From NCBI RefSeq assembly GCF_003032475.1, contig NZ_CP028369.1, forward strand, positions 8,742,001-8,806,000: a stretch of DNA of 64,000 nucleotides, read 5' to 3'. The DNA comes from Streptomyces sp. P3 (GTDB taxonomy: Bacteria; Actinomycetota; Actinomycetes; Streptomycetales; Streptomycetaceae). A program made the translations under genes and the position numbers. The notes below the pieces were generated by a model that saw nothing but the letters and a program-made list of their open reading frames with translations, did not search any database and was not told the origin of the DNA. Positions 27,855 to 35,521 of the stretch are shown piece after piece. Positions within the stretch are counted from its first letter, which is position 1; every line of letters begins with the position of its first letter.

Positions 27855-29288
27855 GTGACCCGCCAGCCCGAGGCCTGCGCCGAGCCCCGCCACAGCCGTG
27901 GCGGGGCCGGTGGCGCGGCCCCGGCCCGGGCCACGCCAGGGCAGTCGCCGGTGTGGGAGCGGCGGCCGGTCAGCGGGCGTGCGCTGCGCCTCCTCCTGGA
28001 CGGCGACGACGCGGGCCGCTACACCGGCCGCGACGACGCTGACTCCGGCTACCGGCTCACGATGGCGCTCGCCGTGGCGTGCTCGCAGCCCGGCCGCGAG
28101 TGGGCGCCGGCCGACTTCCACCAGGCGCTGATCTACACCCCCACGCGCGGCGGCTGGTGGGCGCGCCGCCTGCGTGAGCGCAAAGGCGCCGAGCACGCCG
28201 AGCGCAAACTCACCGCGATGCTGGCCAAGGCCCGCGCCTTCGTCGGCGGCACGGACGCGGTGACCGACCGCCAGGACGCCTTCGAGAAGATCACCGAAGT
28301 GCGCCGCGCGGTGGAAACCCTCGCCTGGCCCGCACGCGGCGGGAAAGCGGTCGACCAGAAGAACCTCGCCGCCCGGCTGCGCCTCGCCGAGGCGGCCGGC
28401 GGCCTCGACCACCTCAGCGCGGTACGGCCGCTCGCCGAGCAGATGGGCTGCGCCCGCTCCACGGCCGAGGCCAGCAACGCCCGCCTCGCCCGCGACGGCT
28501 GGCTCGTCCTGCTGGAAGCCGGAACCGGCCGCGAGCGCCCCTCACGCTGGCGCCTCGCGATCCCCCCGCACGTCCGCGAGCTCCTCACGCGTGCAGTTCC
28601 GGGACAGGCCCTGCCCCCCCAAGGCCAGCAGCTGGCGACTGTCCCGGACGCGCACACCGCCCCGAACCCCACAGGCGTCAGCCGTGCCACAGCCGCTGCC
28701 GTCCACGACGGCGACGGCACGGCGGTCGACACCGCCGCCCTGGCGTCGGTGATGGCCCACGACGCCTGCCACCACTGGGCCCACGGCACCAGCGGCGCCC
28801 GCATCCTGGCCTGCCTCGACCCCGCCGAAGGCCTCGCCGCCGCCCAGATCCGCGATGCCACCGCCCTGCACCGCACCACCGTCGCCCGCCGCCTCGAGCG
28901 CCTGACCGCCGACGGACTCGTCCTCGAGCGCGAGGGCCTGTACTACCTCGCCCCCGAACTCGCCGGCCACGTCCGCCTGCACCCCGACGAAGCCCTCCTC
29001 ACCCGTGCCGCCGACCGGCGCGGCACCACCGGCCTCACGGCCCGCCGCCGCCACCGGCACGCCCACGAACGCGCCGTCTATGAGCGCTACCTGGAAGAAC
29101 GCGCCCAGCATCGGGCCGGGCCCGGGCCGCGGCTGCGGCTGGTCCCCGAAGGGGTCCTCAACCCCGACACCGGCGAGCTCCTCGATGAGCGCTGGCACGG
29201 CTGGGACCTGTCCGACCCCCACCGCCCCACCTGGCACGACAACCCCGCCCACGGCCCCACGGCCCCCGGCCACGCCGCATGCGCCTGA
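27855..29288 (+). CDS. Double winged-helix protein, candidate replication initiator
   Basis: 477 aa from GTG 27855. After a flexible N-terminus, residues about 40-130 are helical (GYRLTMALAVACSQPG, GGWWARRLRERKG). Two winged helices follow: about 195-240 (PLAEQMGCARSTAEASNARL) and about 315-370 (AAQIRDATALHRTTVARRLE). The C-terminus is basic then Pro/Thr-rich. It is the largest early gene of a phage with no visible polymerase, primase or helicase, and sits after another winged-helix gene, so a role as origin-binding initiator that recruits host enzymes is the best inference. No enzymatic motif is visible. Confidence 0.6.
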   Translation: MTRQPEACAEPRHSRGGAGGAAPARATPGQSPVWERRPVSGRALRLLLDGDDAGRYTGRDDADSGYRLTMALAVACSQPGREWAPADFHQALIYTPTRGGWWARRLRERKGAEHAERKLTAMLAKARAFVGGTDAVTDRQDAFEKITEVRRAVETLAWPARGGKAVDQKNLAARLRLAEAAGGLDHLSAVRPLAEQMGCARSTAEASNARLARDGWLVLLEAGTGRERPSRWRLAIPPHVRELLTRAVPGQALPPQGQQLATVPDAHTAPNPTGVSRATAAAVHDGDGTAVDTAALASVMAHDACHHWAHGTSGARILACLDPAEGLAAAQIRDATALHRTTVARRLERLTADGLVLEREGLYYLAPELAGHVRLHPDEALLTRAADRRGTTGLTARRRHRHAHERAVYERYLEERAQHRAGPGPRLRLVPEGVLNPDTGELLDERWHGWDLSDPHRPTWHDNPAHGPTAPGHAACA

Positions 29289-29331
29289 CCCCGCACCGAT
29301 CACCGCCTGACCGCCCGGAAGGACCCGCCTC

Positions 29332-29487
29332 ATGGACCACGACGACGTCAGCCCCGCCGCGCTCAGCCTCCTGCACGGCTTCAACGAGGTGGACCTGGCC
29401 GAGATGCTCGCCGCTGCCCAGGCCGAGCTCATGAAACCCGGCCGCTGCCCCCAGTGCCCCCACTGCGCCGACAGCCGCACCAGCTGA
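29332..29487 (+). CDS. 51-aa protein with C-terminal Cys/His knot
   Basis: ATG 29332 after GGAAGGA to TGA 29485-29487. Reads MDHDDVSPAALSLLHGFNEV and ends CPQCPHCADSRTS, a CxxCxxC cluster. Good ribosome site and spacing; 15 bp before the next gene. Function unknown. Confidence 0.6.
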   Translation: MDHDDVSPAALSLLHGFNEVDLAEMLAAAQAELMKPGRCPQCPHCADSRTS

Positions 29488-29502
29488 AAAGGAGCCGACC
29501 CC

Positions 29503-29856
29503 GTGTACGACCGCCCCGCCCCCCGCCGCACCACCACCGGCTACGGCCGTTGCGACGACTGCGGCCGCAGCGTCCTGTACGCCCTCACGACCAAGCACCG
29601 CAAGATCATCCCCGTCGACCCGCCCGAAGACCGCGACGGCAACCAGGCCGTCAGCATCCGCGACACCACGTACTGGACCCGCCAGCTGTCCAAGGACCGC
29701 CCGGGCCTCGAGCCCGGCGAGACCCTGCGCCGCCCCCACTTCGCCACCTGCCCCGTCGCCCTCGCCCGGGCCGCGGCGGCCGCCCGCGCGGCCGCCGCCC
29801 GCCGCACCGCCGGCCGCGCCACCACCGGCGTACGCCCCGTCCGGTGGCAGTGGTGA
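29503..29856 (+). CDS. Small zinc-finger-like early protein
   Basis: 117 aa from GTG 29503 after GGAGCC. CDDCGRSVLY near residue 17 and HFATCPVALA near 80 can form a C2-H-C zinc site. The C-terminus is Ala/Arg-rich. Coupled to the next gene by a GTGA overlap. Confidence 0.65.
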   Translation: MYDRPAPRRTTTGYGRCDDCGRSVLYALTTKHRKIIPVDPPEDRDGNQAVSIRDTTYWTRQLSKDRPGLEPGETLRRPHFATCPVALARAAAAARAAAARRTAGRATTGVRPVRWQW

Positions 29857-30497
29857 GCCCCCGCGGCGCCAGCCTCCAGCAGATCGCCGACATGCTCCGC
29901 GACGGCGCCACCTACCTGCAGGTCAAGGAGCAGCTGCACGTCAGCAGCAGGGCGATCAAGGAGGCACGCGAGGCGTACGGGGTCCCCGTGTCACCCCGCG
30001 CGATCGACGAACTCCCACCCGAGCAGCAGCGCGCCGCGATCACAGCGCGCTACCCGCGCGTGGCCGCCATGCTCCGTGAGGGCACCACCCCCCGCCAGAT
30101 CATGGCCGCCGGCATAGCGTCGCGCAGCACCGTCTACAAGGTCCGCGCCGTCCTGCAGACGCCCGGCGAGCGCCGCGCCGGCACCGTCGCCGAGGCCCTT
30201 GCCCGCTACACCGAGCCGACCAGCGACGGACACGCCCGCTGGACCGGGCCCACCACCCGCGCCGACGGCACCGGCCAGCCCCGCCTCTGGGCACACAACC
30301 GCCGCCACACCCCACGCCGCGAAGCCTTCCGCGCCCACCACCACCGCGCCCCCGAAGGCCCCGTCACCGCCACCTGCACCTACCCCGGCTGCATCGCCGG
30401 CCCCCACCTCGCCGACGAGCCCATCCGCCAGGCCGCCGCAGAAGACGCACGCCTCAACGCCCAGTTCGACGCCATCTTCGGGACCAATGCCCCATGA
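29853..30497 (+). CDS. HTH protein with HNH-like C-terminal half
   Basis: 214 aa, GTG start in a GTGA overlap. Two HTH-like segments (QQIADMLRDGATYLQVKEQL; AMLREGTTPRQIMAAG). The C-terminal part (GHARWTGPTTRADG, AFRAHHHRAPEGPVTATC, GCIAGPHLAD) follows the layout of actinophage HNH-type domains in which W-x-G, R-x-AF, P-x-G-x-V and C/H positions are conserved. Whether the nuclease site is intact is unclear. A regulatory or nicking role is possible. Confidence 0.6.
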   Translation: MSPRGASLQQIADMLRDGATYLQVKEQLHVSSRAIKEAREAYGVPVSPRAIDELPPEQQRAAITARYPRVAAMLREGTTPRQIMAAGIASRSTVYKVRAVLQTPGERRAGTVAEALARYTEPTSDGHARWTGPTTRADGTGQPRLWAHNRRHTPRREAFRAHHHRAPEGPVTATCTYPGCIAGPHLADEPIRQAAAEDARLNAQFDAIFGTNAP

Positions 30498-30769
30498 CCC
30501 CGCACCAGGTGTTCACCGTCGCCGCCCTCGGCGGAGCCCTCGGCGTCCTCACCATCGCCGCCATCGCAGCCCTCTCAGCCGCCGCCGGCATCCTCGGCAA
30601 CAAGGCATTCGAACGCGCGACCGAATGGCGACAGCAGCGACACGACCGACGCCAGCAGGAGCACGACCGGCGCGCGCTGCAGCAGGCCGTACGCGCCGCC
30701 GAGGACACCCGCCGCGCGTTCGACGCCATCACCGCCCTTCCCACCCACGACCCCAGGAACCCCCGATGA
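30494..30769 (+). CDS. Membrane protein with cytoplasmic coiled coil
   Basis: 91 aa, ATGA overlap with the previous gene. A transmembrane helix (VLTIAAIAALSAAAGIL) then a very basic Arg/Gln-rich helix (RQQRHDRRQQEHDRRALQQA). Unknown; the coiled coil suggests self-association at the membrane. Confidence 0.6.
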   Translation: MTPHQVFTVAALGGALGVLTIAAIAALSAAAGILGNKAFERATEWRQQRHDRRQQEHDRRALQQAVRAAEDTRRAFDAITALPTHDPRNPR

Positions 30770-31281
30770 GCAGCAGTTGCGAGCCCGGATCCTTCTGCCC
30801 CGACCACCCCCACGCCCCCTGGTCCTGGCTCCTCGCCGCCGTCGGCATCCTCGGCGTCGCCCTCTTCGCAGCCGCCGCGGTGCTCCTGGCCGCCGCCGGC
30901 GCCGCTGGCGTCCGCCGCATCCGCTGGCACGCCACCCGCCACCGGCGCGCCCTCGACCGCGCCGCCGCGGCGATCGCCCGCGTCCGCCACGGCCACGACC
31001 GAGGCCCCGACGGCCGATGCGACGCCTGCGGCACCGTCTGGCCCTGCCACCCGCTGTGCCTCCTCGCCGGAGCGCCCTGCAGCCCCGGCTGCGAAGACCG
31101 CCACGGCGCACCCCCCGACCCCGCACCCCCCAGACCCCACCAAGAGGTCATGGCGGCCGCCGTCGAGGACTGGTGGCGCACCACCGACCCCGCCGCAGAC
31201 ATCGCCACCGGACCCCACCTCGCCGCCTACGTCGAGATGTACCTGCGCAGCAGCGGCTACTGCATCACCCCCAACCCCTGA
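30766..31281 (+). CDS. Membrane protein with Cys-rich domain
   Basis: 171 aa, ATGA overlap. A central transmembrane helix (LLAAVGILGVALFAAAAVLL), a basic juxtamembrane stretch, then a Cys cluster (CDACGTVWPCHPLC, CSPGC) at about 83-105 and a helical tail. Unknown. Confidence 0.65.
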   Translation: MSSSCEPGSFCPDHPHAPWSWLLAAVGILGVALFAAAAVLLAAAGAAGVRRIRWHATRHRRALDRAAAAIARVRHGHDRGPDGRCDACGTVWPCHPLCLLAGAPCSPGCEDRHGAPPDPAPPRPHQEVMAAAVEDWWRTTDPAADIATGPHLAAYVEMYLRSSGYCITPNP

Positions 31282-31296
31282 AGGAGCCCAGCCCCC

Positions 31297-31782
31297 ATGG
31301 CCACATCCCCCGAACGCGACCAGCTCGCCGGCGCGTACGGCACCGCCCGCCGCGTCGTCTCCGGCCGCTTCCTCAACAGCCACCCCGCCGGCCTCGACAG
31401 CTGGATCCTCACCGGCCCCCGCTGGCACCCCGTCTGGTACCAGTACAACCTCGGCATCGTCTCCCTCGCGGACACCCCCGGCCTACCCCCGGCCAAGCTG
31501 CACCGCCCCGGCGTCACGCACGAACTCACCCTCGTCGCCCTCGACCCCGAGGGCGGCCCCTACGACGCCCGCCACCTCCCCGACGAGCCCCTGCGCTTCC
31601 TGACCCCCGTCAACATCGTCGAGCAGGTCACCACCACCGACGCCCGCGCCCGCGAGCTCGCATTCCTGTGCGCCCGCGCCGTCGTCGACGGCCGCCTCTG
31701 GCCCGAAACCGGCGACGCCCCCGACCACGTCCGCGCCACCTGGCGCAACTCCATCCACCAGACCCTCACCCACCACGACTAG
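31297..31782 (+). CDS. Early phage protein, unknown
   Basis: 161 aa from ATG 31297 with AAGGAG. Mixed alpha/beta with many Trp (SWILTGPRWHPVWYQYNL). No motif recognised. It ends the first block of the early operon, before a long GC hairpin. Confidence 0.65.
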   Translation: MATSPERDQLAGAYGTARRVVSGRFLNSHPAGLDSWILTGPRWHPVWYQYNLGIVSLADTPGLPPAKLHRPGVTHELTLVALDPEGGPYDARHLPDEPLRFLTPVNIVEQVTTTDARARELAFLCARAVVDGRLWPETGDAPDHVRATWRNSIHQTLTHHD

Positions 31783-31788
31783 CCCTCG

Positions 31789-31832
31789 CGCGCGCGCCTG
31801 CGATCACGCGCGCGCAATCGCAGGCGCGCGCG
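31789..31832. terminator. 16-bp GC hairpin
   Basis: 31789-31804 pairs perfectly with 31817-31832 (arms start CGCGCGCGCCTGCGAT); the 12-base loop is itself alternating CG. It lies 7 bp past a stop codon and 60 bp before the next gene, so it is likely a terminator or attenuator; alternating CpG could also form unusual DNA structure. Confidence 0.6.
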
Positions 31833-31895
31833 AGACCCCACCACCCCTACCCGCCAGTACACATGGCCCCGAACCCGGGGCCGGAAAGAACGATC

Positions 31896-32120
31896 ATGAA
31901 GCGATTCGGAGCCGACACCGACGGGAACCTGGTCTGCCTCGCGTGCGACCACCCGCGAGAGGCCGGCCACTACCTCTGCCGTACCTGCTGGCGCGCGCTC
32001 CCGGCCCGGGCCCGTGCGTCCCTCACCCGGCGGGACCGCCTCGCCCTGCCACGCCTGCGCGAGCTCATCGACCAGCTGCGCGACGGAACGCCCCTCGACA
32101 AGATCGAGGTCACCCCGTGA
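31896..32120 (+). CDS. Small zinc-finger protein
   Basis: 74 aa from ATG 31896, ribosome site GGAAAG. CLACDHPREAGHYLCRTC is a CxxC...CxxC zinc finger at about 14-31, followed by a helical domain (LRELIDQLRDG). Coupled to the next gene by GTGA. Possible DNA- or RNA-binding accessory protein. Confidence 0.65.
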   Translation: MKRFGADTDGNLVCLACDHPREAGHYLCRTCWRALPARARASLTRRDRLALPRLRELIDQLRDGTPLDKIEVTP

Positions 32121-32428
32121 TCAAGGCCCGCCTGCGCGGCCGCACCGGTGCGCCCGTCGTCCTCCTCGGACTCTCCGGCGAGAACGTCACCCGCCTCATG
32201 GCCGACGAGCCCATCAAGGTCGACCTCGCCGAGCTCGGCATCCCCGGTCTGACCATCGCCCTCATCGCCGGCCGCACCGAAGCCGACATCGTCGCCCGCC
32301 TCGAACAGCACTACGGCCCGCTCCCCTTCACCTGCCCCCGCTGCCGCAAGACCTCCCACCACCCCGACGACAAGCGCTACGGCTACTGCGCCAACTGCCA
32401 CGCCTACACCGGAGCACCCACCCCATGA
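32117..32428 (+). CDS. Small zinc-ribbon protein
   Basis: 103 aa, GTGA overlap. N-terminal alpha/beta domain (VVLLGLSGENVTRLMADEP) and a C-terminal zinc ribbon (CPRCRKTSHH ... CANCHAY). The N-terminal half resembles small phage proteins of unknown role. Coupled to the next gene by ATGA. Confidence 0.65.
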   Translation: MIKARLRGRTGAPVVLLGLSGENVTRLMADEPIKVDLAELGIPGLTIALIAGRTEADIVARLEQHYGPLPFTCPRCRKTSHHPDDKRYGYCANCHAYTGAPTP

Positions 32429-32940
32429 CCGACGCCATCTGGATCCGCTCGACCGTCCACCCCGAGACCCGCAAGGCGGCCTGCCTCCTCACCTGGGGCA
32501 GTGCCGGCACCGCCCTGCTCACCCCTGAGGCCGCCCTGGCCACCGCGCGCGACCTGACCGCCGCGGCGGCGGCCGCCGAGGCCGACGTGGCTCTCATCCG
32601 CTCCCTGCGCGAGGACGTCCACGCCGACGACGCCGTCGTCCGCGGCCTCCTCGAGGCCGTACGCGCCCGTCGGCCCGTGCCCACCGCCGCCCGGCCCGCG
32701 CTGCGCATCCACGCCGTCGCCGGAGCCAAGACCGGCAAGCCCCTGGTCCACATCGGCCGAGGCTCCCTCAAGGCCGAACTCGACCCCGACGAGGCCCGGC
32801 AGATGGCCGGCCACTGGACCGAGGCCGCCGTCGCCGCGCAGATCGACGCCCGTCTGCGCTACGTCCTCGGCGAGCACCCCAGTCTCACCGCCGGCGACGT
32901 CAACGCGATCTTCGAGCAGCTGCAGGGCGTGCAGCGATGA
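32425..32940 (+). CDS. Early phage protein, unknown
   Basis: 171 aa, ATGA overlap. Helical with an Ala-rich centre; IHAVAGAKTGKPLVHIGR is the most distinctive stretch. No family recognised. Confidence 0.65.
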   Translation: MTDAIWIRSTVHPETRKAACLLTWGSAGTALLTPEAALATARDLTAAAAAAEADVALIRSLREDVHADDAVVRGLLEAVRARRPVPTAARPALRIHAVAGAKTGKPLVHIGRGSLKAELDPDEARQMAGHWTEAAVAAQIDARLRYVLGEHPSLTAGDVNAIFEQLQGVQR

Positions 32941-33677
32941 CCGCGTGCACCGTCTGCCCCCGCACCGCGCCCGACGGGCAGCGCCTGTGCCCGCTGTGCG
33001 CCGACGACGTCCGCGGCTGGCTCGCCGAGCTCCCCGGACAGGCCGAGCTCCTGGCCGCCGAGTTCCTCACCCCCGGCGCCGCCCCGCGGCAGGGGCGCAT
33101 CGGCGGGACCGGCCGCGCCCACTCGCCCGTGCCCGTCGACCTCCGCGTCCTGGTCCTCCTCGCCCCCGGCCACCCCGGCCCCGTCGGCGACCCCCACGAC
33201 GACACCGACCCCAGCGTCCCCATCCATGCGTTCCTCGCCGGATGGGCCGGCCACATTGCCTACACCTACCCCGCCGTCTACCGCGACCGCCACGGCACCG
33301 CCCACACCCAGCCCTGCGACCAGGCTTGGCCCGACGACGGCACCACCATCACCGCCTGGTGCACGTGGCTCACCGCCTACCTTCCCTACACCCTCACCCT
33401 CCCGGCCGCCGCAGGCCTGCACGAGCAACTCGGCGACCTCGTCCACCGCATCCGCGGACTCACCCACACCGAACCCCGCACCCACCCGCTCCACGCGCCC
33501 TGCCCCCGATGCGACGCGTACGCCCTCGCCCGCACCGACGGCCGATGGCACATCCACTGCACCGCCTGCCGCCTCACCCTCACACCCGACGACTACGACC
33601 AGCACGCCGACACGTACCGGAGCACCCTCCAGGACAAGACCGCACGCGCGTTCGAGCTGGACAAGATCGCCACCTAG
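32937..33677 (+). CDS. Two-zinc-motif early protein
   Basis: 246 aa, ATGA overlap. N-terminal CTVCPRT ... CPLCADD zinc knuckle, a central alpha/beta segment, and a C-terminal zinc ribbon CPRCDAYALA ... CTACRL. The layout (paired zinc ribbons at both ends) is common in Streptomyces phage and plasmid proteins of unknown function. Last gene of the coupled run; a terminator follows. Confidence 0.7.
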   Translation: MTACTVCPRTAPDGQRLCPLCADDVRGWLAELPGQAELLAAEFLTPGAAPRQGRIGGTGRAHSPVPVDLRVLVLLAPGHPGPVGDPHDDTDPSVPIHAFLAGWAGHIAYTYPAVYRDRHGTAHTQPCDQAWPDDGTTITAWCTWLTAYLPYTLTLPAAAGLHEQLGDLVHRIRGLTHTEPRTHPLHAPCPRCDAYALARTDGRWHIHCTACRLTLTPDDYDQHADTYRSTLQDKTARAFELDKIAT

Positions 33678-33720
33678 CGTCACACTCGTGCCAGCACCAC
33701 ACGTGTGCCCACCGAGCAAC

Positions 33721-33746
33721 AGCCCCGCCCACCAGCGGGGCTTTCG
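33721..33746 (+). terminator. Terminator at end of early operon
   Basis: AGCCCCGC (33721-33728) pairs perfectly with GCGGGGCT (33735-33742), followed by TTC. Good intrinsic terminator, 44 bp after the early operon's last stop and just before the MerR-like gene. Confidence 0.8.
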
Positions 33747-33764
33747 CATGACAGGGGGGCGACC

Positions 33765-34016
33765 ATGGACGTCACACCCCCGCGCTACACCACCGCTCAG
33801 GCCGCCGAGCACGCCACACACTGGCGACGCCTGGTCTCCGCCGGCGCAGCCGCCGTCACCCCCGCCACCATCCGCAAATGGGCCAGCCGCGGCCACCTCA
33901 CCCCCTGCGGCCTCGACGACCACGGCCACCCCCTCTACGCCCTGCCCGACCTCGCCCGCGCCGAGAAGAAGACCCGCAGCCGCGCCCTGCGCCTCGTCGG
34001 CATCGGCGCACCCTGA
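33765..34016 (+). CDS. MerR-like HTH protein, excisionase candidate
   Basis: 83 aa from ATG 33765 after AGGGGGG. A single winged helix-turn-helix (YTTAQAAEHATHWRRL, ATIRKWASRGHLTPCGLDDH, PLYALPDLARAE) of the MerR/HTH_17 type used by excisionases. Serine integrases need a separate directionality factor; phage MerR-like proteins can serve as such. It is the only gene between two terminators, so it can be controlled on its own. Assignment as directionality factor is inference. Confidence 0.6.
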   Translation: MDVTPPRYTTAQAAEHATHWRRLVSAGAAAVTPATIRKWASRGHLTPCGLDDHGHPLYALPDLARAEKKTRSRALRLVGIGAP

Positions 34017-34020
34017 CCCT

Positions 34021-34073
34021 CGCTGCCCGCGGCCCCGCGGGCGCCCCAACGGCCGCGGAGCGCCCGGGCAGCG
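34021..34073 (+). terminator. Long stem-loop after MerR-like gene
   Basis: Outer 9-bp stem CGCTGCCCG (34021-34029) with CGGGCAGCG (34065-34073); the interior GC-rich sequence can pair further. It starts 5 bp after the stop codon. Confidence 0.7.
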
Positions 34074-34167
34074 GGTCCACACGTCACAGAACAGCCACGC
34101 AGCCGCCACACGACGCGTACGCGACGGCATGATGCCCCTCAGCAACCGAACGTCCTTGGGGGGACAC

Positions 34168-34422
34168 GTGAGCGACTACCGCGACGTACAGACAGCCGTA
34201 CGCGTCGAGAAACTGCGCATCTGGTTCGCCTGGCTCGCCGGCACCATCATCATCCTGATCATCGCCAGAGCCGTGCGGAACCTCGACGTCGTCAACATCA
34301 TCGTCCAGATCCTCGGCGTGATCGCCTTCGCCCTGCTCAGCGTCACCGCGGTACGCATGATCAACGCCCTCAACCGCAAGGCCGCCGCCAAGCGCAGGGA
34401 AGTCCTCGGCGACGACGTGTAA
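34168..34422 (+). CDS. Two-helix small membrane protein
   Basis: 84 aa from GTG 34168 after GGGGGG. Two hydrophobic helices (WFAWLAGTIIILIIARAV; VNIIVQILGVIAFALLSV) and a basic C-terminus. Unknown; not next to the lysis genes, so holin function is not favoured. Confidence 0.65.
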   Translation: MSDYRDVQTAVRVEKLRIWFAWLAGTIIILIIARAVRNLDVVNIIVQILGVIAFALLSVTAVRMINALNRKAAAKRREVLGDDV

Positions 34423-34436
34423 GCCCGGAGGCGCCC

Positions 34437-34721
34437 GTGACCGGCAACCCCCGCAACGGGCGCCCCTACCGCACCCTCTGCGTTCAGCAACGCAGCCTCG
34501 GCCTGCCCTGCTGGATCTGCGGCCATGAGATCGACTACACCCTCACCGGCTACGCCGCACAACGCAGCCGCTGGGCCTTCACCCTCGACCACGCCATCCC
34601 GCTCACCCGCGGCGGCGACCTCCTCGACCCCGCCAACGCCCGCAGCGCGCACCGCAAGTGCAACAGCGCCCGCGGCAACCGCACCGCCCTGCCGCAAGCC
34701 CGAGCCTCGAGGAGGTGGTGA
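34437..34721 (+). CDS. HNH endonuclease
   Basis: 94 aa from GTG 34437. Full HNH motif: zinc Cys25 and Cys28 (CWICG), catalytic His in FTLDHAIPLTRGG near 51-52, Asn in DPANARSAHRKCN, zinc His72/Cys75. In many cos-type phages a small HNH protein encoded close to the terminase is needed for cos cleavage and DNA packaging. This one lies about 1.6 kb left of the cos-like region and terminase. Confidence 0.9.
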   Translation: MTGNPRNGRPYRTLCVQQRSLGLPCWICGHEIDYTLTGYAAQRSRWAFTLDHAIPLTRGGDLLDPANARSAHRKCNSARGNRTALPQARASRRW

Positions 34722-34969
34722 CCGTGGTCGATCTCGGCCCGCTCGACAGCAGCGATCCCCGAGCCCGGCTGCATCGTCGTCAGCCACCGCCGCCGCCACG
34801 GTGGTACGAGTACAGCCACACCGCCACCGGCCTTGAATACTGGCTGCGCCTCCTCTTCGGTGAGCCGCGGGAGTTCGTCTACGTCGTGCCGCGCCGCCTC
34901 GCCTGCCGCGTCTTCGATCGGCACAACCTCACCTGTGTCGGCAGGATCGATCACCCGAGGAGATGGTGA
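34718..34969 (+). CDS. Small phage protein, unknown
   Basis: 83 aa from GTG 34718 in the GTGA overlap with the HNH gene; a second GTG is six bases on. Basic, Pro-rich N-terminus and a YWLRLLFGEPREFVYVV core. Unknown. Confidence 0.55.
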   Translation: MTVVDLGPLDSSDPRARLHRRQPPPPPRWYEYSHTATGLEYWLRLLFGEPREFVYVVPRRLACRVFDRHNLTCVGRIDHPRRW

Positions 34970-34971
34970 CC

Positions 34972-35310
34972 ATGAGCAACGGAGAGCAGGACTACGGAGC
35001 GTGGCGCGCCGAGCAGCACCGCCGCGCCCAGGCCCACGCCTTCGGCTGGGCAGAACGCGCCCACACCGAGTACGGCCAGGCCATCCGCCACGAGGACGAC
35101 GCCCGCGCCCGCCAGAACGCCGACAGCGCCTGGCAGCGCGACCGCATGGCCGAAGAGCGCAGGCAGGCCCAGTTCCACGGCGTACGGTCCACCGAGGCGC
35201 TCAAGCTCGCCGAGATGTGGGCGCGCGTCGCCCGCGCCATGGCCGACGGCTACCTGCCCGAGCCCGTGTTCGCCGTCGGCGGCCAGCTGCTCGACGAGCG
35301 CACCCGCTGA
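34972..35310 (+). CDS. Helical phage protein, unknown
   Basis: 112 aa from ATG 34972; ATG 34963 and GTG 34966 in the same frame are alternatives, the latter coupled by GTGA. Charged and entirely helical (AEQHRRAQAHAFGWAERAHT). Unknown. Confidence 0.6.
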   Translation: MSNGEQDYGAWRAEQHRRAQAHAFGWAERAHTEYGQAIRHEDDARARQNADSAWQRDRMAEERRQAQFHGVRSTEALKLAEMWARVARAMADGYLPEPVFAVGGQLLDERTR

Positions 35311-35323
35311 CACCAGAGAGGCG

Positions 35324-35515
35324 GTGACCGTGGGGCTGCTGCACCGGATCGCCCAGCGCTGCGAGACGCACGACCGGGCCTCCTACAGCAAGACGCGCCG
35401 ACTCGAAGACGAGCTGGGCATGGAGCCCAGCCCGCCGCCCGCCAGCCTGGTCGACCAGTTCCACGACCCCGACATCGTCGACTGCGGTAACTCCTGGTGC
35501 CCGCAACGGAGGTGA
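35324..35515 (+). CDS. Small phage protein, unknown
   Basis: 63 aa from GTG 35324, with AGAGAGG. Ends with DPDIVDCGNSWCPQRR, a Cys pair. Unknown; sits in the run leading to the kinase. Confidence 0.5.
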   Translation: MTVGLLHRIAQRCETHDRASYSKTRRLEDELGMEPSPPPASLVDQFHDPDIVDCGNSWCPQRR

Positions 35516-35521
35516 CGCCGC

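Noticed and set aside
31784-31840. CG-rich inverted repeat as a replication origin
   Set aside because: A single hairpin after a stop codon, without iterons or an AT-rich box, is more simply a terminator.
34168-34422. Two-helix membrane protein as the phage holin
   Set aside because: It lies 20 kb from the endolysin in the early/packaging region, while two better holin candidates follow the endolysin directly.
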